The translations under genes and the position numbers were made by a program. Below, in pieces: positions 27,242-35,861 of a DNA stretch of 39,196 bases. Below the pieces are notes generated by a model that saw only the letters and a list, made by a program, of their open reading frames with translations, was not told the origin of the DNA and searched no databases. Location: the NCBI GenBank assembly GCA_946538445.1, contig CAMNGO010000002.1, positions 1 through 39,196 on the forward strand. Direction: 5' to 3'. The stretch is from an uncultured Lachnospiraceae bacterium. GTDB lineage: Bacteria; Bacillota; Clostridia; Lachnospirales; Lachnospiraceae. The stretch's first letter is position 1, and every line of letters starts with the position of its first letter.

Positions 27242-27739
27242 ATGAGTAAGACATTTGATGAGATCTTTGTGGAAATAGATCAAGTAGGATGTGTAATCCC
27301 GGAAGAGGACAGCCTGGAACTGGGACGCAACCTGAAAGAAATCTTTGATATTCCCGATGAGGGAGCTCAGGATGGCGGCGTGTCCAGACATCCGAACTCC
27401 ACCTACAAAGGAGAAAAACTGGAAATCGGCCCGGCCGTTCATATGCAGTTCTTCAACAAATTTGGCATTCAGCTGGAATACCTGAGTCCCGTGGAGGGAG
27501 ACAGTGCCTGGATGGATTACACCAAAAAGGTGGGACGTGGGCTCCATCATATCCGTTTTAACGTATCAAGCCACGATGATGCCATCGCCTATATGGCTGA
27601 GAAAGGGATTCCGGTATATCAATCCGGCGATTCCGTCCGTGGAGGTGGCGTAAAATTTGCATACTTCGATTCTTATGATAAACTTGGGTTTTACATTGAG
27701 ACCCTGAACCTGGAAGAAGTAGCACGAAAAAACAAATAG
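27242..27739 (+). CDS. VOC-family protein 2 (tandem paralog)
   Basis: LEYLSPVEGDSAWMDYTKKVGRGLHHIRFNVSSHDDAIAYMAEKGIPVYQSGDSVRGGGVKFAYFDSYDKLGFYIETLNL; start after GGGAGG. Confidence 0.85.
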   Translation: MSKTFDEIFVEIDQVGCVIPEEDSLELGRNLKEIFDIPDEGAQDGGVSRHPNSTYKGEKLEIGPAVHMQFFNKFGIQLEYLSPVEGDSAWMDYTKKVGRGLHHIRFNVSSHDDAIAYMAEKGIPVYQSGDSVRGGGVKFAYFDSYDKLGFYIETLNLEEVARKNK

Positions 27740-27753
27740 AATGATTTATCCGG

Positions 27754-27783
27754 CACAGCAGCATAGGCTGCTGTGTTTTTTTA
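27754..27783 (+). terminator. Rho-independent terminator after VOC2
   Basis: CACAGCAGC-ATAG-GCTGCTGTG TTTTTTT. Confidence 0.88.
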
Positions 27784-27925
27784 TATTAAAAAGTTAAAAA
27801 ATATTATGAAATGTTGCAATAAAAACTATATTATGTGTTATGATATACTGTGTAAAATTTTTTTTATTGTTCTTTGATATTGATAGCTTATATAGCTTTA
27901 ATATCAATAAGGAGGTTCTGAGAGA

Positions 27926-28813
27926 GTGAGTGATTATATATTAAGCTGTTGTTCAACCGTAGACTTATCAAAAGAATACATAGAGAAAAGGGACATTCAT
28001 ATCATTGGCTTCCATTACGCTCTGGGAGATAAGGAATATGTGGATGATCTGGGGCAGACCATATCCATGCAGGAGTTCTACCGGAGGATGGCAGCGGGAG
28101 AGATGACCAAGACCTCCCAGGTCAATGTAGAAGAATATATCGATTATTTTGAGCCATTTTTAGAAGAAGGAAAAGACATCCTGCATCTTACTTTAAGTTC
28201 GGGGATATCCGGAACCATCAACTCATGCAGGATTGCTAAAGCGGACCTGGAAGACCGCTATCCGGAGCGTAAGATTATTGTGATCGATTCGCTTGCTGCA
28301 TCATCAGGTTATGGATTGTTGATGGATAAACTGGCAGATCTTCGGGATCAGGGAAAAAGTCTGGAGGAAGTTGCCGTATGGGCTGAGGAACATAAGCTGG
28401 AGATGAATCATTGGTTTTTCTCCAGTGATCTCACTTTCTTTATTCGTGGCGGACGTATTAAACCGACAGCAGGCCTTGTAGGGAAGGTTCTGAACATCTG
28501 CCCCTTCATGAATGTAGACCTTAACGGAAAGCTGGTGCCCAGGCAGAAGATACGTACCAAGAAGAAGGTAATTCAGGTTATGGCGGACAAATGTCTGGAA
28601 TTGATTAAGGATGGAAAAAATTATTCAGAAAAAATCTTTATGTCCAACTCGGCCTGCTATGAGGATGCCAGGAAGGTTGCAGACCTGATTGAGGCAGAGC
28701 TGCCTGCCATGAAAGGCCGCGTGGAGATCTTTGATATCGGTACCACCATCGGAAGCCATACAGGACCCGGAACCGTGGCTTTGTTCTTCTGGGGGGCGAA
28801 AAGAGAGGATTAG
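27926..28813 (+). CDS. DegV family (fatty-acid-binding) protein
   Basis: LTLSSGISGTINSCRIAKADLEDRYPERKIIVIDSLAASSGYGLLMDKLADL...FFIRGGRIKPTAGLVGKVLNICPFMNVD; GTG start after GGAGG. Confidence 0.92.
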   Translation: MSDYILSCCSTVDLSKEYIEKRDIHIIGFHYALGDKEYVDDLGQTISMQEFYRRMAAGEMTKTSQVNVEEYIDYFEPFLEEGKDILHLTLSSGISGTINSCRIAKADLEDRYPERKIIVIDSLAASSGYGLLMDKLADLRDQGKSLEEVAVWAEEHKLEMNHWFFSSDLTFFIRGGRIKPTAGLVGKVLNICPFMNVDLNGKLVPRQKIRTKKKVIQVMADKCLELIKDGKNYSEKIFMSNSACYEDARKVADLIEAELPAMKGRVEIFDIGTTIGSHTGPGTVALFFWGAKRED

Positions 28814-28852
28814 ATTGCTTATAAAATAAGACATAGAATAAATAAAAGAAGG

Positions 28853-28883
28853 GTGCCCGGATATGGATTACATATCCGGGCAC
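28853..28883. terminator. Stem-loop between convergent degV and secreted-protein gene
   Basis: GTGCCCGGATATG-GATTA-CATATCCGGGCAC. Confidence 0.65.
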
Positions 28884-28920
28884 CTGCCGTTATCAATATG
28901 ATTCGTATTTACTGTTTGTC

Positions 28921-29814
28921 TTAGTTTCTCACTATAACATCACTAAGCCCTGTGAATTCTTTGAGCTTAAGATAAGTGTAGACACGGAAATAAGGTTTCT
29001 TCTTAGCTCCAACCTTAACCTTATAAGACTTCTTATTCTTCGGCTTGATTGTCTTAGCTTTCTTAAAACCTGTATCATATTTCTTGGAAGCTTTTACCAC
29101 GTATTTCTTAACAAATTTTGCTTTGTTAAATGTAAGGGTGAAGGCGTTGCCGCTTCTTCTGTATTTGATTTTATTTAACATGAAACCACGGTATGGGCTC
29201 CATGCAGAATATGTTACAGCACCGGTGGTATAATTCTTGTAATAGTATCTGATTCTGTATCTGTAAGCTGTGTTCTTCTTAATTCCTACATACAGGGATG
29301 AGGAAACGAAGTCAAGGGTATTACAAGGAGTAGTACTGTTTCCCTTGAACATCTGAAGTTCTGTGCGGTAGTTGCTATTAGGTCTTGCAGTATTGAAACA
29401 TACCTTACTTGTATATGTCAGAACGCCGGATGTAACGAATTCTTTTATTGTCGGAGTAGAGATTGTAGTGTTGATATATGTGCTGCCAACATAGCCTGTA
29501 TATGGGCCGCCATATGAAGTTGTGTAGGTATAGGATAACTGCAGGTATCCGACATAATTTGCGGGAAGGCTGAGGGTTGCACTTGTTGCGCCGGGAGCTG
29601 CAGTCAATACATTCTCTCTGCCGTCCAGCTTAAAGGAATATCCTGTCAGCGTGGAGCTCGATGATAAGGTCGGAGCGGTCCAGGCAACCGTGACGGCATT
29701 GGCAGAACTGGCGGTCTGCACCAGATTACTTGCTGCCTTGCCGGGGACCTTGAATAATAAGACCAAAGCAAGTATGGTCACAAGGCTTAATAAATAGCGG
29801 GAATATTTTTTCAT
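28921..29814 (-). CDS. Secreted Fn3-like repeat protein with very basic C-terminus
   Basis: Signal peptide MKKYSRYLLSLVTILALVLLFKVPGKAA; Thr/Ser/Tyr-rich beta domains; YVVKASKKYDTGFKKAKTIKPKNKKSYKVKVGAKKKPYFRVYTY. Confidence 0.75.
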   Translation of the reverse strand: MKKYSRYLLSLVTILALVLLFKVPGKAASNLVQTASSANAVTVAWTAPTLSSSSTLTGYSFKLDGRENVLTAAPGATSATLSLPANYVGYLQLSYTYTTSYGGPYTGYVGSTYINTTISTPTIKEFVTSGVLTYTSKVCFNTARPNSNYRTELQMFKGNSTTPCNTLDFVSSSLYVGIKKNTAYRYRIRYYYKNYTTGAVTYSAWSPYRGFMLNKIKYRRSGNAFTLTFNKAKFVKKYVVKASKKYDTGFKKAKTIKPKNKKSYKVKVGAKKKPYFRVYTYLKLKEFTGLSDVIVRN

Positions 29815-30165
29815 AATTTCCTCCTTTTGTCTCTTTTGTGAGTATGGGTTAATAGAGTTACATATATTAGATTTATTATAGCAAATGGACAGGAATAATG
29901 CCACAGGTTCTTAAAATATTTATAATATGTCATTATTTGTCAATACAAAAAAGCAAGAATGATAAAATTATGAGAAATGTGAAAAGAAAGCAAGAATATT
30001 CATCTATATTTATGAACTATCACTATAAGTTATCAACAGAAGACAAAAAACATCTTGTTAATGAGAAAAAAATCTCTTTTTAAAGAGCAAAAAAAACGGT
30101 ATCATATAAACAGCCTAGTAACTGGAGACAACTGCATATATTTTTTGAAAAGGAGATTGATTATT

Positions 30166-31308
30166 ATGGCAGTGAATCGTTTCGTATTAAATGGTATTTC
30201 TTACCACGGACATGGCGCTATCCAGGAGATTCCGGGACTGATCAAAGAGAGAGGATATAAGAAAGCTTTCGTTGCTTCCGATCCTGATCTTGTAAAATTC
30301 GGCGTAGCTGCAAAGGTAACAGACCTTCTGGCTGAGAATGGCATTGAATTCGAATTATATTCCGACATTAAGCCGAATCCGACAATTGAAAACGTACAGC
30401 ACGGTGTTGATGCTTTCAAGGCATCCGGCGCTGACATGATGATCACTATCGGTGGCGGATCCTCCATGGATACAGGAAAAGGTATCGGTATCATCGTGAA
30501 CAATCCTGAATTCTACGATGTAAGATCTCTGGAAGGTCTTTCCCCAACAAGCAAACGTACCGTATTCACCATCGCAGTTCCTACCACAGGCGGAACCGGT
30601 GCTGAGTCCACCATCAACTACGTTATCACAGACGTTGAGAAGAAACGTAAATTCGTATGTGTAGACCCTAACGACATTCCTGATATTGCAGTAGTTGATC
30701 CGGATATGATGTCCTCCATGCCTAAGGGCCTGACTGCTTCCACAGGTATGGATGCTCTTACCCATGCCATCGAAGGTTTCACCACAGCAGCAGCCTGGGA
30801 ACTGTCAGACTGCCTGAACCTGAAATCCATCCAGCTGATCGCCAAGAATCTACGTGCAGCAGTTGAGAACGATCCCGACGGACGTGAAGGTATGGCTTTA
30901 GCTCAGTATGTAACTGCTATGGCATACTCCAACGTAGGTCTTGGTATCGCTCATTCCATGGCACATACTCTGGGTGCTGTATATGATACACCTCATGGCG
31001 TGGCATGTGCTATGATGCTTCCGATCGTTATGGAATTCAACCAGGAATACACCGGCGAGAAATTCAAAGATATCGCAGAGGCATTTGGTGTTGACACTGC
31101 AGGCATGAGCCAGGAAGAATACCGCAAAGCAGCTATCGATGCAGTTCGTCAGTTATCCGTTGACGTTGGTATTCCTACCAAACTGGACATCAAGGAAGAG
31201 GATCTTCCGTTCCTTTGCGAGTCCGCAGCTGCTGATGCATGTGCACCCGGCAACCCAAGACCGGCTACCATCGAAGAGTTCGAGGCTATGTTCCGTCAGT
31301 TAATGTAA
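30166..31308 (+). CDS. fucO: Iron-dependent alcohol dehydrogenase, FucO (lactaldehyde reductase)-like
   Basis: IGGGSSMDTGKGIGIIVNNPEFYDVRSLEGLSPT; metal ligands DALTHAIEG, HSMAHTLGA, DTPHGVAC; start MAVNRFVLNG after AAAAGGAG. Confidence 0.85.
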   Translation: MAVNRFVLNGISYHGHGAIQEIPGLIKERGYKKAFVASDPDLVKFGVAAKVTDLLAENGIEFELYSDIKPNPTIENVQHGVDAFKASGADMMITIGGGSSMDTGKGIGIIVNNPEFYDVRSLEGLSPTSKRTVFTIAVPTTGGTGAESTINYVITDVEKKRKFVCVDPNDIPDIAVVDPDMMSSMPKGLTASTGMDALTHAIEGFTTAAAWELSDCLNLKSIQLIAKNLRAAVENDPDGREGMALAQYVTAMAYSNVGLGIAHSMAHTLGAVYDTPHGVACAMMLPIVMEFNQEYTGEKFKDIAEAFGVDTAGMSQEEYRKAAIDAVRQLSVDVGIPTKLDIKEEDLPFLCESAAADACAPGNPRPATIEEFEAMFRQLM

Positions 31309-31391
31309 TTTAATCTGTTATCACTTCTCTTTTCTCCGGGCATAGACCGGTCTGTGGAAAAGAAAAGGGTAAAATAGGAAGAAAAACTTGC

Positions 31392-31421
31392 AAAAGGGGT
31401 ATTAACAATACCCCTTTTTTT
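31392..31421 (+). terminator. Rho-independent terminator after fucO-like gene
   Basis: AAAAGGGGTATT-AAC-AATACCCCTTTTTTT. Confidence 0.88.
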
Positions 31422-31617
31422 ACTTTGTCAAAATTAAAGTTGTTAGTGCCATAATCAAAATGTCAAAAAAAAAGTTTGCCATGTTATAATTTAGGGAGAA
31501 CCGTATCTTCTTTAGAGTCTTAAAAGTGTTATATTTGCATTGATTTATATTTCGAATTCGTATTTAAATAATTTCACCCGCATGAGTGAAAAATAATGAG
31601 AAAGGGGTGGGACGCTT

Positions 31618-32319
31618 ATGAATATCGGTATCTTAGAATATGATGAGAGTATAAGAAATCAGCTGATGGAAGCAGTCAGCAATGAGTGTCCTAATGCAAA
31701 AGTAATCTCATGGGATAAAGAAGAGGAGCTTAAACAGACCATTAAAAGCGGAGCCGTTTTTAAGATATTATTTTTAACTTTGGAAAAAGAAGCAAAAAAT
31801 ATCATCAATTATTCGAAGCGGCTGCAGGACCGCAATCCGGAATTAAAGATCATATATCTTTCTGAACTGAATGAGTCGATTTTTGAAGTATTTAAGGCAG
31901 ACCCTACTTATGTATTGTGCAAGCCATTGGATATGAATCATGTGAAAGAGTCGATTCGAAAAGCCCTTCAGGAATTGAAGCAGGCAGGGGGAAGAGTATT
32001 CACCATCATAAATAAACAAGGCATCTTCACAGTTCCTTATGTCAATATCTACTATGTTGAGAGCGATAAGCGCAAGCTCAACATTTACGGGGAAGAGGGG
32101 CTGGTGAAGTCCATCAACCTTAAGATATCAGATTTTCTGACATATGAGCACGGGGACAGTTTTCTGCAGTGCCACAAGAGTTATGCAGTGAATCTGAGGC
32201 ATATCTCTCAGCTGGAGAAGTATTCGATCATCCTGAAGAACGGAAAGGAACTTCCCATCAGCCAGTCCAGATACGCCGACACCAAAGCTGACTATGTAAG
32301 ATATTTGGAAACGGAATAG
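31618..32319 (+). CDS. LytTR-type DNA-binding regulator with degenerate receiver domain
   Basis: Receiver-like N-terminus (ILFLTLEKEAKN; LCKPLD) and LytTR domain (VNIYYVESDKRKLNIYGEEG..FLQCHKSYAVNLRHISQLEKYSIILKNGKELPIS). Confidence 0.88.
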   Translation: MNIGILEYDESIRNQLMEAVSNECPNAKVISWDKEEELKQTIKSGAVFKILFLTLEKEAKNIINYSKRLQDRNPELKIIYLSELNESIFEVFKADPTYVLCKPLDMNHVKESIRKALQELKQAGGRVFTIINKQGIFTVPYVNIYYVESDKRKLNIYGEEGLVKSINLKISDFLTYEHGDSFLQCHKSYAVNLRHISQLEKYSIILKNGKELPISQSRYADTKADYVRYLETE

Positions 32320-32340
32320 ATCATTATGCATGAACTTCCA

Positions 32341-32384
32341 TAGATCGAGGGGGTTGCCAGAGCAGTGGCAGCCCCCTCGATCTA
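32341..32384. terminator. Long stem-loop between convergent LytTR and RluD-like genes
   Basis: TAGATCGAGGGGGTTGCCA / TGGCAGCCCCCTCGATCTA; no clear U tract. Confidence 0.65.
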
Positions 32385-32389
32385 TGAGT

Positions 32390-33289
32390 TTATAGATCTG
32401 TCATATTATTCAGGCAGGTCCTCATATCCTCCGGAAGATCTGCTTTTATGGTTCTTTCTTCCCCGGACAAAGGATGGGTAAAGCGGACCAGATGGGCGTG
32501 CAATGCTGCTCTTGCCATATTCCCTGCCGGTCCGTGCCCGTACAGGCTGTCCCCAAGCAGCGGGTGTCCGATCAGAGCCATATGGGAACGGATCTGATGC
32601 ATTCTTCCGGTGGCGATCCGAACCCGGCAGATGCTGAGATCATCCTGACGGTGAATAGCTTCATAGGAGGTGACAGCTTTCTTGTTTCCCGGGCGCATCT
32701 TGAGGAGGTGATCTTCCGGGTCCCTGTATTCCTCCATGGGAAGTTCTATGGTACCTTTCTCCAGTGGCAGATATCCCTCTGTGATCGCAAGGTACTCTTT
32801 TTCTATACTCTGTCCCAGGATCATCCTTCTGGCAATCAGCCCGTTTTTTGCGATACCTACGATGCCGGAAGTGTCCTTATCAAGCCGTCCCAGGAGGTGG
32901 ATGCTGCTCCGCTCTGCTTTTCCGTCAAAATAAGCCTGCAGGCCGTTGGCCAGGCTGTCCTGTCTGTGACCTGCGGATGGGTGACAGACCAGCCCTGCCG
33001 GTTTATTGATGAAGATCAGGTCCTCATCCTCATATAAGATAGCCAGTTCCATGGGGCAGGGCAGGATTCTTTTCTGCCGGTTTTCCGAATCATTTTTCAG
33101 GATCTTCAGAGTCTGCCCCTCCGCTACCCGGTGACGGACGGTAACTCTCTCGCCATCCAGGAGGATGCCTGCCGGATCCCATTTGACAGAACGGATCTTT
33201 GTGGTCGAAAGACCCAGGTCAGACCGGAGGATCGAAATCACTTCCCGCCCATGATCTTCTTTTTTTATGTGGTATTCCAGATATTGCAT
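32390..33289 (-). CDS. RluA/RluD-family pseudouridine synthase
   Basis: HLLGRLDKDTSGIVGIAKN; INKPAGLVCHPSAGH; RVRIATGRMHQIRSHMALIGHPLLGDSLYG. Confidence 0.92.
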   Translation of the reverse strand: MQYLEYHIKKEDHGREVISILRSDLGLSTTKIRSVKWDPAGILLDGERVTVRHRVAEGQTLKILKNDSENRQKRILPCPMELAILYEDEDLIFINKPAGLVCHPSAGHRQDSLANGLQAYFDGKAERSSIHLLGRLDKDTSGIVGIAKNGLIARRMILGQSIEKEYLAITEGYLPLEKGTIELPMEEYRDPEDHLLKMRPGNKKAVTSYEAIHRQDDLSICRVRIATGRMHQIRSHMALIGHPLLGDSLYGHGPAGNMARAALHAHLVRFTHPLSGEERTIKADLPEDMRTCLNNMTDL

Positions 33290-33363
33290 AAGGCTTGTTT
33301 TCCAAATATGTGTTGTTTTCTCTCCTCCAATTATATAAAATGATGCTATATGGAGGTGATATC

Positions 33364-33540
33364 TTGGATATACAATGCACATCATGTGCCTATTATACTT
33401 ACGATGAAGACTATGAAGAATATCTCTGCGATTGCCAGATTGATGAAGACGATTATTATCGGATCATGCAGGGGAATTACAAGAGCTGTCCTTACTATCG
33501 TAACGGAGATGAATACGCCGTGGTAAGGAAACAGATCTGA
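33364..33540 (+). CDS. Small Cys-rich protein (DUF6472-like)
   Basis: TTG start after GGAGGTGA; LDIQCTSCAYYTYDEDYEEYLCDCQIDEDDYYRIMQGNYKSCPYYRNGDEY. Confidence 0.7.
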   Translation: MDIQCTSCAYYTYDEDYEEYLCDCQIDEDDYYRIMQGNYKSCPYYRNGDEYAVVRKQI

Positions 33541-33549
33541 TCCCGGAGG

Positions 33550-33918
33550 TTAATCTGCGTAGAAGAAAACCCAGTCCTTAATAAGGTCATCCACATTTTC
33601 CACCAGCTTTGCCCGCTCTTTCTTTGTGGGGTTGGGTACATAGATTCCCCCGGAACAAACCACGGTTTTGCCGGTGGCTTTACATAACTTGTCCGCCACA
33701 TAGATACAGAAACTCTCCTCCGGGTTCTCCAGGGTGGAGATAATGGAGATGTCTGTGGCAGGTTCTTCCGGATTCTCAGGATTTTCAACAGCGGTTGCGT
33801 ATGCGATACATCCCAGGTAGGGATGATCTCCTCCGGTGAGTAAAATGTGAAGGTCTTCTCCTACAGGAGTGACCTCCATCTCAATCTTTGTGAATAACAG
33901 TACTCTGTGAAATTTCAT
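33550..33918 (-). CDS. LpdD-like (prenylated-flavin chaperone/gallate decarboxylase subunit D-like) protein
   Basis: GEDLHILLTGGDHPYLGCIAYATA...KLCKATGKTVVCSGGIYVPNPTKKERAKLVENVDDLIKDWV resembles remembered LpdD pattern. Confidence 0.65.
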   Translation of the reverse strand: MKFHRVLLFTKIEMEVTPVGEDLHILLTGGDHPYLGCIAYATAVENPENPEEPATDISIISTLENPEESFCIYVADKLCKATGKTVVCSGGIYVPNPTKKERAKLVENVDDLIKDWVFFYAD

Positions 33919-34218
33919 ATTTATATCCTCATCTTTCTTCCTAATTCAATCCCGCCTGCAGAGGAGGAAGTCTCAATCAAATCTGATGATAGAATCAGTC
34001 TCTGACCGGGGATCTTCCCCTTTGTCAAAGATTGATTTTTTTAAAGTATACCATAAAACATAATTTTTTTCGATAAGATAGGGAAATGGCGCAAAAAATG
34101 TCAAAAAATTGAAATCAGGGATTTATTTATTTGAAATCTGTGTTAGAATGGTAACTATTCAGAGCCTGGGTGGGTTATGAATAGTTTAAAAATAATAATA
34201 TATTTAGGAGAGATACGT

Positions 34219-35604
34219 ATGGTTACAGTTCGAGAGATATATAAAGATCAGGAATCCTATGTAGGAAAGAAGATCACAGTGGGAGGATGGGTGAGAAGCA
34301 TCCGTGGATCCAAGCATTTCGGTTTTCTGGTGTTGCATGATGGTACTTTTTTTGAGACCCTTCAGGTTGTCTATGGGGAGCAGCTTTCCAACTTTGCCGC
34401 CATCTCCAAATGGAATGTAGGTTCGGCCGTTGTGGTGGAAGGTACCCTGGTTGCCACGCCGGATGCAAAGCAGCCTTTTGAGATCCAGGCAGACTCCATT
34501 GTTCTGGAGGGGGCTTCCGCTCCGGATTATCCCCTGCAGAAGAAAAGACATACTTTAGAGTATCTGCGCAGTATTTCCCATCTTCGTCCCAGGACAAACA
34601 CCTTCCAGGCTGTGTTCCGTGTTCGTTCCCTGGCTGCATTCGCCATCCATCAGTTCTTCCAGGAGCAGGGATATGTCTATGTACACACTCCTATCATCAC
34701 CGGAAGCGATGCCGAGGGTGCAGGTGAGATGTTCCAGGTGACCACTCTGGATCTGAATGATATTCCCAGAACAGAAGATGGTGCCGTGGATTACTCCCAG
34801 GACTTTTTTAACAAGAGCACCAATCTTACCGTAAGCGGACAGCTGAACGGTGAAGTATATGCCCAGGCCTTCCGCAATATCTATACATTTGGTCCGACCT
34901 TCCGCGCCGAGAATTCCAACACGGCCAGACATGCGGCAGAGTTCTGGATGATCGAGCCGGAGATGGCTTTCACAGATCTTGAGGGCGATATGGAAGTGGC
35001 GGAAGCCATGCTGAAGTATGTCATCCGTTATGTCCTGGAACATGCTCCGGAAGAGATGAATTTCTTCAATAAATTCATGGATAAGGGACTTCTGGACCGC
35101 CTTAATCATGTGGTGAATTCTGATTTCGGTGTTGTGACCTACACAGATGCCATAGAGATCCTGTCCAAAAATAATGATAATTTTGAATATAAAGTATCCT
35201 GGGGAACGGATCTTCAGACCGAGCATGAGCGTTATCTCACGGAACAGGTCTTCAAACGTCCGGTATTCGTCATCAACTACCCCAAGGATATCAAGGCTTT
35301 CTATATGAAGCTCAATGAGGACGGCAAAACCGTGGCTGCCATGGATTGCCTGGTTCCCGGTATCGGAGAGATCATCGGCGGCAGCCAGAGGGAGGATGAC
35401 TATGAAAAACTCCTGGCCCGCATCACTGAGACCGGCATGGCAAAAGAGACTTATGATTTCTACCTGGATCTTCGTAAGTACGGCTCCACCCATCATTCCG
35501 GCTTTGGATTGGGCTTTGAGCGCCTGATCATGTACCTTACCGGCGTAAGCAATATCCGTGACGTACTCCCATTCCCGAGGACCGTCAATAACTGTGAATT
35601 ATAA
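34219..35604 (+). CDS. asnS: Asparaginyl-tRNA synthetase
   Basis: OB-fold [27 protein letters not shown]; class II motifs [57 protein letters not shown]. Confidence 0.96.
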   Translation: MVTVREIYKDQESYVGKKITVGGWVRSIRGSKHFGFLVLHDGTFFETLQVVYGEQLSNFAAISKWNVGSAVVVEGTLVATPDAKQPFEIQADSIVLEGASAPDYPLQKKRHTLEYLRSISHLRPRTNTFQAVFRVRSLAAFAIHQFFQEQGYVYVHTPIITGSDAEGAGEMFQVTTLDLNDIPRTEDGAVDYSQDFFNKSTNLTVSGQLNGEVYAQAFRNIYTFGPTFRAENSNTARHAAEFWMIEPEMAFTDLEGDMEVAEAMLKYVIRYVLEHAPEEMNFFNKFMDKGLLDRLNHVVNSDFGVVTYTDAIEILSKNNDNFEYKVSWGTDLQTEHERYLTEQVFKRPVFVINYPKDIKAFYMKLNEDGKTVAAMDCLVPGIGEIIGGSQREDDYEKLLARITETGMAKETYDFYLDLRKYGSTHHSGFGLGFERLIMYLTGVSNIRDVLPFPRTVNNCEL

Positions 35605-35752
35605 TCATGGGATAAATGAATGATCAAACCATCATATCTGAGGGGCCATTGCCTTTGGATGTGGTGGTTTTTTTCTTGAATCCGGCCTGGTCCCTGCAGG
35701 GAAATCAGGAGGCCAAGCACAACAATTTACAGATAAACAGCATATATCTTGT

Positions 35753-35780
35753 TTGTATTTTCAGAAAGATGAGGTATAAT
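35753..35780 (+). promoter_or_regulatory. Putative sigma-A promoter for VWA-kinase module
   Basis: TTGTAT, 16-bp spacer, TATAAT (35775-35780). Confidence 0.5.
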
Positions 35781-35861
35781 CATAATGAGTGTTCGAAGGG
35801 AAGTAGAACAGTACATAGATAAATCTCGATATGGACTATCGTTTTATATAGGAGGTATCAT

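Noticed and set aside
29941-30005. Two copies of AAAGCAAGAAT upstream of fucO-like gene
   Set aside because: Short, in purine-rich AT-biased sequence; too weak to call a regulatory repeat.
34022-34218. T-box riboswitch upstream of asnS
   Set aside because: No AGGGTGGNACCGCG-like T-box sequence and the leader is too short.
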